Shown: positions 24,907-33,892 of the stretch, piece after piece
Layout of the letters: every line of letters begins with the position of its first letter
Numbering within the stretch: position 1 is the stretch's first letter
Source: Fuerstiella sp.
Lineage (GTDB): Bacteria; Planctomycetota; Planctomycetia; Planctomycetales; Planctomycetaceae
Reading direction: 5' to 3'
DNA: 51,091 bases
Assembly: GCA_014238335.1 (NCBI GenBank)
Contig: JABABI010000050.1
Span: 1-51,091, forward strand
Notes under the pieces: model-generated
Databases searched by the model: none
What the model was told of the DNA's origin: nothing
Seen by the model: only the letters and a program-made list of their open reading frames with translations
Made by a program: the position numbers and the translations under genes

Positions 24907-25659
24907 ATGTTTGGCCAAGCGATCGAAAAACCCTGGTTCTTCTCAAGTTCCGTTCACACCGAGGCGGTCAGCCGCCTGCTGTTTGTAGCGGAACAGGGAG
25001 AACCATTCGTTTTTCTACAGGGTGAACATGGCTTTGGCAAAAGCACATTATTGAAGCAGGTACAGGCCGAATGTTCCCGATACGGCCACTCAACCGTGCT
25101 GATTAATGTGGCCGCACTGGACCAAACTGCGTTTTTGTGGCATCTTTGCGGTGGTCTGTCGATTGTCCCTCGCGCAGAGCAGTCTCAAACCCAGCTCATG
25201 ACGGCAGTCCGAGACGAATTGGCAGGCAGATCACTGTGCAACCATCAGACAGTGCTTCTGCTGGACGACTTCACTCGTGCGGCAGAGGATATCGCCCCGA
25301 TTATTGATTTTCTTTCAGCCATTAATCGGCAAACGGACGGAGCCGTGTGCGTTATTGCGGCGACCGAATCCGTGGCCCCACCCGAGTTGCAGCGGCTCTC
25401 AGCCCTGAAGGTGCACCTGCGCCGTTTGACACCCTGCGACGCACGCGCGTTTGCATTGGAGTTTCTTGGTTTTTTGGCAGTGCCACAGGATGCCGTAACC
25501 AGCGACGCCGTGGACGTGATCATCGAGAGGTCAGAAGGTTCTGCGGCTCAACTAACACGGTTGTGTCGTCTGGTCGGTGTTGCCGTGGAAGTCACTCACG
25601 ACCTCGTCATTGATGCAGAAGTCCTGACACTGCTCACGGACGAAACGCTGGTCCATTAA
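24907..25659 (+). CDS. ExeA/GspA-like AAA ATPase
   Basis: A 250-aa P-loop ATPase. Walker A is GEHGFGKST (39-47) and Walker B is TVLLLDD (115-121). It begins with PWFFSSSVHTEAVSRLLFVAE, the form seen in ExeA/GspA-type ATPases, and ends with a small helical lid. ExeA normally has a C-terminal transmembrane and peptidoglycan-binding part; this protein lacks both. It may be a stand-alone planctomycete variant with an unknown partner. Confidence 0.78.
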   Translation: MFGQAIEKPWFFSSSVHTEAVSRLLFVAEQGEPFVFLQGEHGFGKSTLLKQVQAECSRYGHSTVLINVAALDQTAFLWHLCGGLSIVPRAEQSQTQLMTAVRDELAGRSLCNHQTVLLLDDFTRAAEDIAPIIDFLSAINRQTDGAVCVIAATESVAPPELQRLSALKVHLRRLTPCDARAFALEFLGFLAVPQDAVTSDAVDVIIERSEGSAAQLTRLCRLVGVAVEVTHDLVIDAEVLTLLTDETLVH

Positions 25660-25680
25660 ACGATCTGCCATCCTGGCGTC

Positions 25681-25950
25681 TCAAACCTCATCATCCGCCG
25701 GATAGTCTTTGTTCAAGTGAGATTGCAGCTGCTGTTTTACGTGCTGCGGCAGTTGGGCAAAGCCTTCGTGGTCTTCAAACCATTGGCCGTCGGCCAGCAT
25801 CACTGCCACGGCTTCGGCTTCGTTGATAAGATCGGGTTCGGCAAGGCGATGGAAAATCCAGCTCCCTTTTTGCGTGTACCACAGTCGATCATTGATGCGA
25901 ACAGCGTTGGTTGTCTCAAACCAGCGACCGTCTTTGATTTGCAGACGCAT
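25681..25950 (-). CDS. Small hypothetical protein (89 aa) following the CNNM genes
   Basis: I chose the ATG at 25950 because AAGGAGG precedes it and the stretch upstream in frame antisenses the CNNM gene. The product is Trp/Phe-rich: KDGRWFETTNAVRINDRLWY, GSWIFHRL and DGQWFEDHEG, with an acidic C-terminus (YPADDEV). It starts 28 bp after the CNNM stop on the same strand, so it is probably the last gene of that operon. Function unknown. Confidence 0.7.
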   Translation of the reverse strand: MRLQIKDGRWFETTNAVRINDRLWYTQKGSWIFHRLAEPDLINEAEAVAVMLADGQWFEDHEGFAQLPQHVKQQLQSHLNKDYPADDEV

Positions 25951-25978
25951 TTCGGAATATCCCCCCCTCCTTCTGTCA

Positions 25979-27019
25979 TTACTGCCGTGATTCTGAGCTG
26001 GCCGCGGCCGACAGCAGTGTCTCCAGTTCTGATGACGCCGGTCGAATGACTCGGAACAACTGCGAAACGAGAGTCTGGCGACGAATGATGCCGACAACCT
26101 CCCCGTTCTCAGTGATTGCAGCGAACGGTGAGTAATCTTTGAACAGCGCTGCCAGAACTTCCAGCCTGGGCGTTGTCGCGTCAAATCCCGGCAGGCTCTG
26201 TTTTACCAGTCTGGGGGCAAGCTCAGAAGTCAGCATGTCCGCAATTCGTACAAAGGAAGACCATTGATTCGCGCGGCCGTCCGGTCGCATCAGAACGTGA
26301 GACGTGTCGGTGGCTGACGCCACCGATACGGCGTCATCGATTGACGCATTTTCACTGATACCCCGAATCGCCGCAGCGGGAATCATCGATAGTCCAACCG
26401 GCTGATTGGCGACCTGCATCAGGTTTTCCGCAAGATTCCGCTGCAGTTCCGTCAATAAGCCTTCCCGCTGGCCCGCCTCCAGTACGCCGTACAGACGCGT
26501 GCGCCCGAAGACGACCTCCATCGGACGTTTGTCAGACTGACCAAAGTGCGAGACAAAACGAGAAACGCGGATCAGGGGATAACTGATGGGCAGAAACACG
26601 TAATAACAAATATTGAATCCCAGTGACCCGGATCGCAGAAGCGACATGGGTGCTCGGTAGTACAGGCTCTTGGGAATCAGCTCACCAAAAATAAAGATGA
26701 CCGGCATCAGCAGCAATGTGGCGACGATCTCTGAGCCTCCACCGCCTTCCTGCCACACAGCCTGGATCATCAGTCCGATCGCCAGCGTCGTCAGGTAGTT
26801 GGACACGTTGTTGCCGACGAGAGTCGTCGCGACAAAACGCTCGGGGTGAGCGACAAAGTAAAACAGACGTCCTGCAACCGTATCACCGCGCTGTTTTTGT
26901 AAAGTCAGCTGCAGCGTACTCACACGGTAGAATCCTGTTTCAGATCCGCTGAAGAAAGCGGACAGCTTGAGGCCCACCAGAAACAGCAGGATGGAAAAGA
27001 GCAGCAGCCCTGAAAACAT
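25979..27019 (-). CDS. CNNM-domain (CorC/HlyC-type) membrane protein, second of two
   Basis: A 346-aa protein with an N-terminal CNNM (DUF21) membrane domain (FFSGSETGFYRVS, ATTLVGNNVSNYLTTLAIGLM and IFGELIPKSLYYR). A CBS-pair region follows, degenerate in the middle (HVLMRPDGRANQWSSFVRI) and ending ITENGEVVGIIRRQTLVSQL. The family transports or controls divalent cations such as Mg2+ or Co2+. No CorC_HlyC C-terminal domain is present, unlike the neighbour. Its ATG overlaps the neighbour's TAA by one base (TAATG). Confidence 0.88.
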   Translation of the reverse strand: MFSGLLLFSILLFLVGLKLSAFFSGSETGFYRVSTLQLTLQKQRGDTVAGRLFYFVAHPERFVATTLVGNNVSNYLTTLAIGLMIQAVWQEGGGGSEIVATLLLMPVIFIFGELIPKSLYYRAPMSLLRSGSLGFNICYYVFLPISYPLIRVSRFVSHFGQSDKRPMEVVFGRTRLYGVLEAGQREGLLTELQRNLAENLMQVANQPVGLSMIPAAAIRGISENASIDDAVSVASATDTSHVLMRPDGRANQWSSFVRIADMLTSELAPRLVKQSLPGFDATTPRLEVLAALFKDYSPFAAITENGEVVGIIRRQTLVSQLFRVIRPASSELETLLSAAASSESRQ

Positions 27020-28320
27020 TACGCCTCGCCTTCCTGGTGATCCGGGGAATACTCGGAAGCAGCAATCAGTGCCCGCAGCTGTCCACGAGGTGTGACTTCG
27101 ATGGCCGTGAAAATCCAGCCTTCCCAGAGGACGCGGTCTCCAACGTCCGGCATGCGTTCCAATTCGTCGTGAAACAGGCCTGCCAGAGTATTCAGCGTGT
27201 CGTCTTCACCATCAAACGGAATACGCAGATGTCGACATAAATATCGCAGTGTCACCAGCCCTTCCGCGTGATAACGATTTCTTCCGATTTCGATCAGGGG
27301 TTCACGACGAAGGACACGACGCGTGCGTGACGGTGCGGCGCTCAGGACAGTCTCCAGCAGATCCTCGTAGCTCACGGTCCCGACGATTTCGCCGTGTTCA
27401 TGCACAACGATGGCGACGCTGCAGTAGCGATTGCGCAATTCGGACAGTACGTACGCCAGACTGGCGCACCACGGCACATAAACAACCGGTTCTGCAAGTT
27501 CATCAAACGTCACGTCGTTACGCCCCGTGATACGAGCCAGTGCGACGGCCCGCGTAAACATGTCAGAATCGGGCTCCTTGATGAACAGGTAATCGGTATT
27601 GGCAATTGAGGCCACGCTGAGCGACTGTAAAGTGTCCCCAGGCTCCACCGTGACACTCAGATTTCGAGGTCGCATGATCTCTTCAACAGCCAGTTCATTC
27701 ATATCCAGAATGTTGTGCAGAACCTGTTGTTCAATTTCCAGCAATTCCGTCGTAAACGTAGCGGAAGCATCGATGGCTTTCTCAAGATCTTCCGGTTGAA
27801 GATGGGGCTCATGGCGAACGTGCGGCCAGAACGATCGGCGGAGAATTCTGGCCGTTTTCCCCAGGGCCGGAATCACAGGGTCCAGCACGGCAACGGCGGC
27901 CGCCAGCGGCCAGCTGGCGGCAGATGCGATCGTCTGTCGAAAAACGACTGCCGTGCTTTTCGGAATCACCTCGCCGAGGATGATCATCCCCATCAGATTG
28001 AGAATACTCAGCACTCCCGCGACGAAAGTGAATCCACCGGTTGACAGTTTCTGCATGACTACAATGCCTACAGAAAAATAGGCGAGATTGATCAGCAGAT
28101 TCCAGAACAGAACGGCAGTCAGCAGGCGATCCGGATCGGCCATCAGGGCCGCCACCATTCGCTGACGTCTGTTTCCGATTGTGAAACGGCGAATCTGCTC
28201 GCGAGACAGAAAGAAAAATGCGGTTTCGCTGGCGGAAAAAAAAGCGGAACACATCATCATCGCCAGCATCAGGAATGTACCTGGCAGCCAGATGTGAAGA
28301 GAATCCGCAAAGTCAGACAT
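27019..28320 (-). CDS. CNNM/CBS/CorC-domain (hemolysin C-type) membrane protein, first of two
   Basis: A 433-aa protein with an N-terminal CNNM membrane domain (MCSAFFSASETAFFFLSREQ, ILGEVIPKSTAVVF), two CBS domains (IMRPRNLSVTVEPGD, AIVVHEHGEIVGTVSYEDLLE) and a C-terminal CorC_HlyC domain (RYHAEGLVTLRYLCRHLRI, GRVLWEGWIF-like text). It probably acts in Mg2+/Co2+ transport. ATG 28320 is preferred to an upstream codon at 28374 on domain grounds. It is translationally coupled to the second CNNM gene, suggesting a heteromeric pair. Confidence 0.9.
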   Translation of the reverse strand: MSDFADSLHIWLPGTFLMLAMMMCSAFFSASETAFFFLSREQIRRFTIGNRRQRMVAALMADPDRLLTAVLFWNLLINLAYFSVGIVVMQKLSTGGFTFVAGVLSILNLMGMIILGEVIPKSTAVVFRQTIASAASWPLAAAVAVLDPVIPALGKTARILRRSFWPHVRHEPHLQPEDLEKAIDASATFTTELLEIEQQVLHNILDMNELAVEEIMRPRNLSVTVEPGDTLQSLSVASIANTDYLFIKEPDSDMFTRAVALARITGRNDVTFDELAEPVVYVPWCASLAYVLSELRNRYCSVAIVVHEHGEIVGTVSYEDLLETVLSAAPSRTRRVLRREPLIEIGRNRYHAEGLVTLRYLCRHLRIPFDGEDDTLNTLAGLFHDELERMPDVGDRVLWEGWIFTAIEVTPRGQLRALIAASEYSPDHQEGEA

Positions 28321-28765
28321 TGAAGAGCGGTATGAAAATGTGGCTGAACAGCCGAAATCAGGAACAGCGAACAACGTTCTGCTGGCAACAGGATATCAAA
28401 CACTCGCCAGCAGGAAACACTGAACTCGTTACCCGGCTGTCATCTGCAATGCTACGGCACGGACAGACGATATTACCAACGGAAGTGTCTGCCGCGACGG
28501 TTTGCGGCGGATTCTGCTGGTGCTGGGGACTGGATTGGCGAGCTGATAACGGGGGCAACGCGCAATCGTTGCAGACGGCACGGGCCAAAAAATCAGAATT
28601 GTTTATCTAATCGGCACGACATGGCCGATGAATAGTCACGTGTCTTTAACTGCGCTGGGTCGTTTTATGCAGCAACGTGACAAGTCACACATCATTGAAC
28701 CATGGATGGGCGGCAGCGACCGAAGTTGGTCAGCCCGACCTGTTGTCAAATTTCGGTTTATAAGT

Positions 28766-28778
28766 CCAGAATTTCTGG
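28766..28778. promoter_or_regulatory. 13-bp perfect palindrome upstream of the BON-domain gene
   Basis: CCAGAA-T-TTCTGG lies 66-78 bp before the ATG. It could be an operator or the foot of a leader hairpin. Confidence 0.3.
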
Positions 28779-28823
28779 CGAGCTGCGGGGACTGTTAATC
28801 AACGTCTCTCGGTTTCGAAAGGT

Positions 28824-28840
28824 AGCTCAGGAGGAGAGCT
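28824..28840 (+). promoter_or_regulatory. Leader hairpin presenting the ribosome binding site in its loop (CsrA-type site candidate)
   Basis: AGCTC (28824-28828) pairs perfectly with GAGCT (28836-28840), and the seven-base loop is exactly AGGAGGA, the Shine-Dalgarno of the BON gene, 3 bp before the ATG. GGA in a hairpin loop overlapping the ribosome binding site is the classical CsrA-repressed arrangement, and csrA is encoded about 7.6 kb away. Confidence 0.5.
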
Positions 28841-28843
28841 TTC

Positions 28844-30433
28844 ATGCGAAAGTACGGAAAATGGATACTCGTGCTGGGCATTCTGGCAGCAAACCCTGCC
28901 TGGGTCAGCGCTCAGGGGGTTGCAAACGGAACCTCGCCCCGAACCGCGATGCAACAGCAGAATCAGCGAGTCGCTGAGCACATTTCTGCAGCACTGCGGC
29001 AGGCCCGCCTTAACGGCTACGATATCAATATCGTTGTTCGCGGCGATGTTGTCAAACTGGATGGTAAAGTGCGTGATGTGACGCATAAAGCGCTGGCCAC
29101 CAGAGTGTGTGAGCAGGTGCGAGGCATCAACAAAGTGCAAAACAACCTGCGGTTTGTGCCAAGTGGAGGAATTCAGCAAACTGCTGGCACCGCCTTCGAC
29201 GGCGGTGTGCGCCGTGCGACTTATGAAACGGTTGATGGTGGCAACACAGTTCAACAGATTCATTTCCAAAAGCCGGGCAAGCGACGACCTTCGAAGTCGA
29301 CGACGCGTTCTATTCAGCCTCAAACGCGACCAACGCCGCGACCACCTCAGATTCAGTTTGAATCCACAAGTCAGCCGCCGACTCCGACTGTGCAACAGCC
29401 GAAACCCGTTGTTGCGATTCAGCCGAAACCCGTTGTTGCGATTCAGCCGAAACCCGTTGCTGCGATTCAGCCGAAACCCGTTGCTGTAATTCAGCCGAAA
29501 CCCGTTGCTGTAATTCAGCCGGAGGTGTCAACTCAACCGAAAGTGTTTGTTGAGCCACCGTCGGCACCACCTCAGATTCAGTTTAAACCCACAAGTCAGC
29601 CGACACCCGTTGCTGCAATTCAGGCGAAAGTATTTGTTGAGCCACCACTGGCACCACCTTCGCTTCAGGCAGACGTTAACGTTCCCGCGGTCGAGAAGTC
29701 GGTATCGCCGTCGACGCCGGTCCCATTTGTCACCGCAACCTACCCACAGCAGCAGCCTGTGGCGTTTCCTGAAGTGTTATCTACAACGACCGACCAGCAG
29801 CAATTGCCGGAACGTGCCGTTGCTATCAGACCGTTGCCGGCGGGTGAATCTCAGTCGGGCAATCAGCAAACCGCTCAACGGGTCGCCGATGCTCTGGAAC
29901 GGGTCGGCCTGACCGGATACGAAATCGAAATTCGGTTTGAGGACGGGATTGCCACACTGGCTGGTGAAGTCGCGACGGCAGAACAACTGCAGGTCGCTCG
30001 GATCGCGGCATCAACTGTTCAGGGAGTCAGTGAGGTTCGGAACCGACTTCAGGTCACCGGACCAATCGCTCAGACCAACTTTGTTCCACCGAGTAGACCG
30101 ATGCCCCCAGTGTCTCAGGCTTCTATGGCCATGATGGGTGGAATGCAGGCGATTCCGACTTCAATTGGTGGAGCAGGAGCTTACTCGAATCCTCAACTGC
30201 CAAAACATGCGTGGCCAGCCTATGCTCAGTATCCAAACTCAGCAGCCGTCAGCTATCCCACGCAGTACAGTGCAAGCGCCTGGCCATACATTGGCCCGTT
30301 CTATCCGTATCCTCAGGTACCGATGGGCTGGCGTGAAGTATCCCTTGAATGGGACGACGGTCACTGGCAGCTGGACTTCGAAAAGAAGAAGTCTGCCTGG
30401 TACTGGCTCTTCAAACCAAAAAACTGGAAATAG
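28844..30433 (+). CDS. Exported two-BON-domain envelope protein with Pro/Gln-rich repeat linker
   Basis: A 529-aa protein with a signal peptide (WILVLGILAANPAWVSAQG). BON domain 1 covers about residues 36-106 (VVRGDVVKLDGKVRDVTHKALA, then GINKVQNNLRFV) and BON domain 2 about 342-406 (FEDGIATLAGEVATAEQL, GVSEVRNRLQV). Between them lies a long Pro/Gln/Val linker with five near-perfect QPKPVxxI repeats. The C-terminus is Tyr/Pro-rich, then Trp- and Lys-rich. BON domains bind membranes or stabilise the envelope. The SD sits in a hairpin loop, suggesting post-transcriptional control. Confidence 0.88.
   Translation: MRKYGKWILVLGILAANPAWVSAQGVANGTSPRTAMQQQNQRVAEHISAALRQARLNGYDINIVVRGDVVKLDGKVRDVTHKALATRVCEQVRGINKVQNNLRFVPSGGIQQTAGTAFDGGVRRATYETVDGGNTVQQIHFQKPGKRRPSKSTTRSIQPQTRPTPRPPQIQFESTSQPPTPTVQQPKPVVAIQPKPVVAIQPKPVAAIQPKPVAVIQPKPVAVIQPEVSTQPKVFVEPPSAPPQIQFKPTSQPTPVAAIQAKVFVEPPLAPPSLQADVNVPAVEKSVSPSTPVPFVTATYPQQQPVAFPEVLSTTTDQQQLPERAVAIRPLPAGESQSGNQQTAQRVADALERVGLTGYEIEIRFEDGIATLAGEVATAEQLQVARIAASTVQGVSEVRNRLQVTGPIAQTNFVPPSRPMPPVSQASMAMMGGMQAIPTSIGGAGAYSNPQLPKHAWPAYAQYPNSAAVSYPTQYSASAWPYIGPFYPYPQVPMGWREVSLEWDDGHWQLDFEKKKSAWYWLFKPKNWK
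29396..29515 (+). repeat. Five tandem 24-bp repeats encoding QPKPVVAI-type units
   Basis: Five consecutive 24-bp units (starting CAGCCGAAACCCGTTG) code for eight-residue repeats QPKPVVAI/QPKPVAAI/QPKPVAVI. The first two copies are identical, as are the last two, which points to recent slippage or unequal recombination. Diverged copies of the surrounding VFVEPP and PPQIQF segments follow downstream. Confidence 0.9.
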
Positions 30434-30805
30434 CCTCGACGACGAAGTCTGATGTCGAAGCAGAACTGAAAGCGATTCTGTCGGCCAGGCCGGCAGAATT
30501 GCTTTTTTATTGCGCTGAAGGATAGCGGCAAGATTTGCCCGTTGAGGTTTTATTACAGATGGCTGACGAGGCCCGTTCGCGACATAAAGCAGGCCTCTGT
30601 GACGGCGCCTGACAGGAACGATCGATTCCTTCGTCAAAATCGAAACATTTTCACAAGTTACCTAACCGGAATGATCGATACAAAGAAAGACAGGCCCTGG
30701 ATCGTCAGGGCTCCCTTTTGCTCTAGTCCACTCGATCACACATCTCGGACGACGGCATTATCATCATCGGGCAACTGCCCGATGTTTTTGGCAGGAATGG
30801 AAGCA
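30434..30805. other. Spacer between the BON gene and the lipoprotein gene
   Basis: 372 bp containing the BON-gene terminator and a second small GC hairpin (GCCCTG/CAGGGC near 30693-30710) followed by CCCTTTT. An in-frame extension of the lipoprotein gene runs through part of it but has no recognisable sequence. Confidence 0.5.
30472..30508 (+). terminator. Rho-independent terminator of the BON-domain gene
   Basis: GCGATTCTGTCGGCC (30472-30486) pairs with GCCGGCAGAATTGC (30489-30502) with only G-U wobbles, and is followed directly by TTTTTT. It lies about 40 bp after the stop. Confidence 0.9.
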
Positions 30806-31390
30806 ATGCAGACGTTTGGTCGGCACATTCGACGCTGGGGCGTGCTCACGGCAATCTGCCTGGCGGCGTTCGTCAACAGCGGATGTACATTGACCAGTGG
30901 CTTCATTGGAGTGATCTGGGAATACATGGTGTTCTGGGAGACACTACCTGCCATGCCCATCAGCGCTTACCAGATACAACGAGTCGAAGACCAGTTGTGG
31001 GAAGACGAACGGTACAACCGTGTACCGGTTCTGGATCCGATTGAAGGCGAGAATGCTCCCATCTTCTGTGTCGACCACCCCAGTGACGACCAGGTGATTC
31101 GCGCACTTCCGGACGACGTCTCCGGTGGCTTTGCGTTCCTTCAGGAAACTCAGCGAAACAACGTTCGTATCGTCGTAGAACAGATTGTCGACCGTCTGGA
31201 CGAGTGCAAAGTCTATCCGCTCGTCGGACCAGCTCGACTGCACCATTGTCACTACAAGTGTACAGTGTATTATGACAAAACGATTCGCTCGTACTGGCCG
31301 ATCCCATTCACACATGTCGATCAGACAGAAGACGTTGTTTACATCGACAAGGATCATCTGATCCGCTGTACCGGGCCCGCCTCGGACTAA
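30806..31390 (+). CDS. Predicted lipoprotein of unknown function
   Basis: The start at 30806 gives 194 aa with a basic N-terminus and a lipoprotein-type signal (GVLTAICLAAFVNSGC, Cys27 as lipid acceptor). ATGs at 30782 and 30797 are alternatives. The mature part is acidic with a conserved-looking block VEDQLWEDERYNRVPVLDPI and a His/Cys cluster (HHCHYKC) near the C-terminus. I do not recognise the family; it is probably anchored in a membrane. Confidence 0.75.
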   Translation: MQTFGRHIRRWGVLTAICLAAFVNSGCTLTSGFIGVIWEYMVFWETLPAMPISAYQIQRVEDQLWEDERYNRVPVLDPIEGENAPIFCVDHPSDDQVIRALPDDVSGGFAFLQETQRNNVRIVVEQIVDRLDECKVYPLVGPARLHHCHYKCTVYYDKTIRSYWPIPFTHVDQTEDVVYIDKDHLIRCTGPASD

Positions 31391-31542
31391 AGCAACGGGA
31401 TTGTTGCCGTGAGCCGTTCAGATCTGTGAGCATGCCTGCTTCTCAGGCTGCAATGCGGCGTTCGATGATGTAGATCACAGCGGTCCGCACCCGCAGGACC
31501 TGCCGCGAGAGTACACACGGCAACGGCACTCATCCGCACGCA

Positions 31543-32562
31543 CTACTTTCTGCCAAGCATACGGTCCAGCGAGTCACTGGTCTGGTAGATCAACGCTTCG
31601 GGGAAATGCAGATACGGGTGGAAATACTCGAAGGTCAGATAGGCGTCGTAGCCTGTTTTGTCGAAGGCTTCAAGCACTGCCGGCCAGTTGGTGGTACCGT
31701 CCAGCAATGGACGAAACGCTTCCAGCGAATGATCCGTTCCCTTCTTGGTGAACTCCTTCAGGTGAACGTTTTTTATACGGTCGCCAAGCATCGAGATCCA
31801 GTGTTCCGGGAACTGGTATTCCATGATATTTCCGGTGTCAAAGTGGACCTTTACAAACTCGCTGCTGAAGCTGTCGACAAAGTCGATCATCTCGAACGGT
31901 GACAGCAGGTAACCATTAAAGAAGATGTTTTCGATGTTCAGGTGAACATTCAGTTTTTCCGCCTGCGGCAGCAACGTCGTAACGGCCGCTCGCGCTCGTC
32001 TGTCGCAGACATCATTCGGCGTAGGGTCGTGATCTTCTCGCCACGGCATATGCACAGCACCAGGGACGACCAGTAGATTCTCTGTGCCCAGGTCGTGGGC
32101 CGCCTGAGTCATCAGTCCCGCCAGTTCCATGCCTCGCGTGCGTTCGGCCGGATCGTTGCTTGTCAGTGGGTATGGCCAGAACAAAAACGAGCACAATCCG
32201 CTGATCGCGATGCCAATATCTTCAGCCATCCGACGAATCGCCTGAAACTCCCTTGTACCGGATTTGGGTGAAAGGTCGCTTTCCAAATCGTAATTCAATT
32301 CAATACCGTCGAATCCCGCGGCTTTTGCCAGTTGCAGACACTGTTGCAGTGACATGCGATCCGGATACGGAAACGCCCACAGATTGATCGACTTTTTCAT
32401 TTTATATTTTTTTTGCGGCAGCGTCTGAGTCGCCTGGGCAGCGGACTGAGCGGCCGAGAAAGTTCCTGCAGTGGCCAGTGTTCCCGAACCAAACGCAGCG
32501 TACGCCAGCATTTGCCGTCGGCCCAGTGACGAACTACGATCAAAAGTATTCTCCGGCTGCAT
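31543..32562 (-). CDS. Sugar phosphate isomerase/epimerase (xylose isomerase-like TIM barrel), Tat-exported
   Basis: A 339-aa protein with an N-terminal twin-arginine segment (SSLGRRQMLAYAAFGSG). The barrel begins at KSINLWAFPYPDRMSL and shows family strands such as AKAAGFDGIELNYD, KLNVHLNIENIFFN, FVKVHFDTGN, IKNVHLKEF and DAYLTFEYFHPY, which carry the metal-binding acidic and His residues. GGAG precedes the ATG at 32562. Planctomycetes encode many of these exported TIM-barrel enzymes; the substrate is unknown. It is convergent with the lipoprotein gene. Confidence 0.9.
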   Translation of the reverse strand: MQPENTFDRSSSLGRRQMLAYAAFGSGTLATAGTFSAAQSAAQATQTLPQKKYKMKKSINLWAFPYPDRMSLQQCLQLAKAAGFDGIELNYDLESDLSPKSGTREFQAIRRMAEDIGIAISGLCSFLFWPYPLTSNDPAERTRGMELAGLMTQAAHDLGTENLLVVPGAVHMPWREDHDPTPNDVCDRRARAAVTTLLPQAEKLNVHLNIENIFFNGYLLSPFEMIDFVDSFSSEFVKVHFDTGNIMEYQFPEHWISMLGDRIKNVHLKEFTKKGTDHSLEAFRPLLDGTTNWPAVLEAFDKTGYDAYLTFEYFHPYLHFPEALIYQTSDSLDRMLGRK

Positions 32563-32845
32563 TCTTGAGCTCCGTATTAATTGCCTTGACATGTGGAACA
32601 GTTCACCAGCTTCTTTATGTTATACCGCTCCAGGTCAGCATTGTCACATTCGCGCATCTGGATAGACGTAATAGCGGAATGGTGCTGATCGCCGCCTCAC
32701 TGCGGACCAGCCGGGTAACCGGATGGCGACCGACGAAACGCTCCAATCGGGGCCAACAGCTGTATGTGGAATTTACTGGATCTTTTACACTCACGACGAT
32801 TTGCTGCAGTTTCACGGAAGAGGCTACCCCACTCGAAACGTTCCG

Positions 32846-33844
32846 ATGCTTAAAACATCTACCACACTTTTCTTAATCGCCGTGCTGAGCAGTGGAGCCA
32901 TTGCCGTGACTGATGATGATCACGATTCAGATATGCCCGGGTCCGAATCCGTTAACGGTACGGTTGGCGTCAAAACGCTGGGTGGCCTGCAGTTCTGGGG
33001 GGACCTGAAGTATTTTCACGGGTGGCGTATTCAACAGAACGTGCTGACAAATCATTACCGACTGCTTGATCCACACGATCATCGCCATTGCAGCGGCACA
33101 ATTGAAGTGTGTGAGGCCAGGCTGCTGGAAATCTCGGCAGCAAAAAACATGCCTGCCATGTCCGGCAAAGTGGCTTTGCTGATCCACGGGATCGGACGGT
33201 CATCCAAATCATTTGATGCTATGGCCAGGACGCTGACAGAGGACGGCTACACCGTCGTCAGTTTTGACTATCCCAGTACGCGCGTGCCCATTCAGGAGTC
33301 TGCGGAATATCTTCATCACGTTATTGAATCACTCGTCGGAGTTGAGTCCATTGATATTGTCGTCCATTCGATGGGTGGCTTGGTTCTGCGGTCGTATCTG
33401 CAAAAACACAATGACACTCGTCTGCACCGCGCCGTCATGCTGGGTGTTCCGAACAACGGTGCTCAGCTGGCAGATTTTCTCAAGAACAATCCAGTTTTCC
33501 GGATGATCCTGGGTCCGGCAGGTCAGCAACTGGTGACCGAATCCGACGGTTTAATCAACGGTCTGCCAGCGCCTGACTTTGAGTTCGGTGTGCTTGCCGG
33601 CGGGCGGGGCGCAGCGAGAGGATACAACCCGCTGCTGCCAGGCGACAACGACAGCACAGTCACCGTCGCCAGCACTCGACTTCCCGGTGCTCGCGATTTT
33701 ATCTGCCTGCCCGTGATCCACACATTCCTGATGACGGACCCGCAGGCCATCAAAGCCACGTGTTGTTTTCTTACACACGGCCGCTTCAGCCAGGATCGTG
33801 CACCGGCTCCGATCCGAAACGACGAAATCTCGGTGATTGAGTAG
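32846..33844 (+). CDS. Exported alpha/beta hydrolase (lipase/esterase-like)
   Basis: A 332-aa protein from ATG 32846, which gives a signal peptide (TTLFLIAVLSSGAIA). The hydrolase core has the oxyanion motif LLIHGIGRSSKSF (HG at 114-115) and the nucleophile elbow HSMGG with Ser175. A later DNDSTVTVAS may hold the acid and VIHTFLM the catalytic His. The family resembles triacylglycerol lipases and PGAP1-like hydrolases. An upstream in-frame ATG at 32723 lacks support. Confidence 0.85.
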   Translation: MLKTSTTLFLIAVLSSGAIAVTDDDHDSDMPGSESVNGTVGVKTLGGLQFWGDLKYFHGWRIQQNVLTNHYRLLDPHDHRHCSGTIEVCEARLLEISAAKNMPAMSGKVALLIHGIGRSSKSFDAMARTLTEDGYTVVSFDYPSTRVPIQESAEYLHHVIESLVGVESIDIVVHSMGGLVLRSYLQKHNDTRLHRAVMLGVPNNGAQLADFLKNNPVFRMILGPAGQQLVTESDGLINGLPAPDFEFGVLAGGRGAARGYNPLLPGDNDSTVTVASTRLPGARDFICLPVIHTFLMTDPQAIKATCCFLTHGRFSQDRAPAPIRNDEISVIE

Positions 33845-33892
33845 TTTCGCCGAGTCGCGTTCACTTCATCAGCGGAAGAGCGACAAAGGCAG

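Larger units (their letters stand above)
28321..28843. other. 523-bp divergent spacer upstream of the BON-domain gene
   Basis: No recognisable gene. It contains the perfect 13-bp palindrome CCAGAA-T-TTCTGG at 28766-28778 and the leader hairpin of the BON gene at 28824-28840. Both CNNM and BON promoters should be here. Confidence 0.5.
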
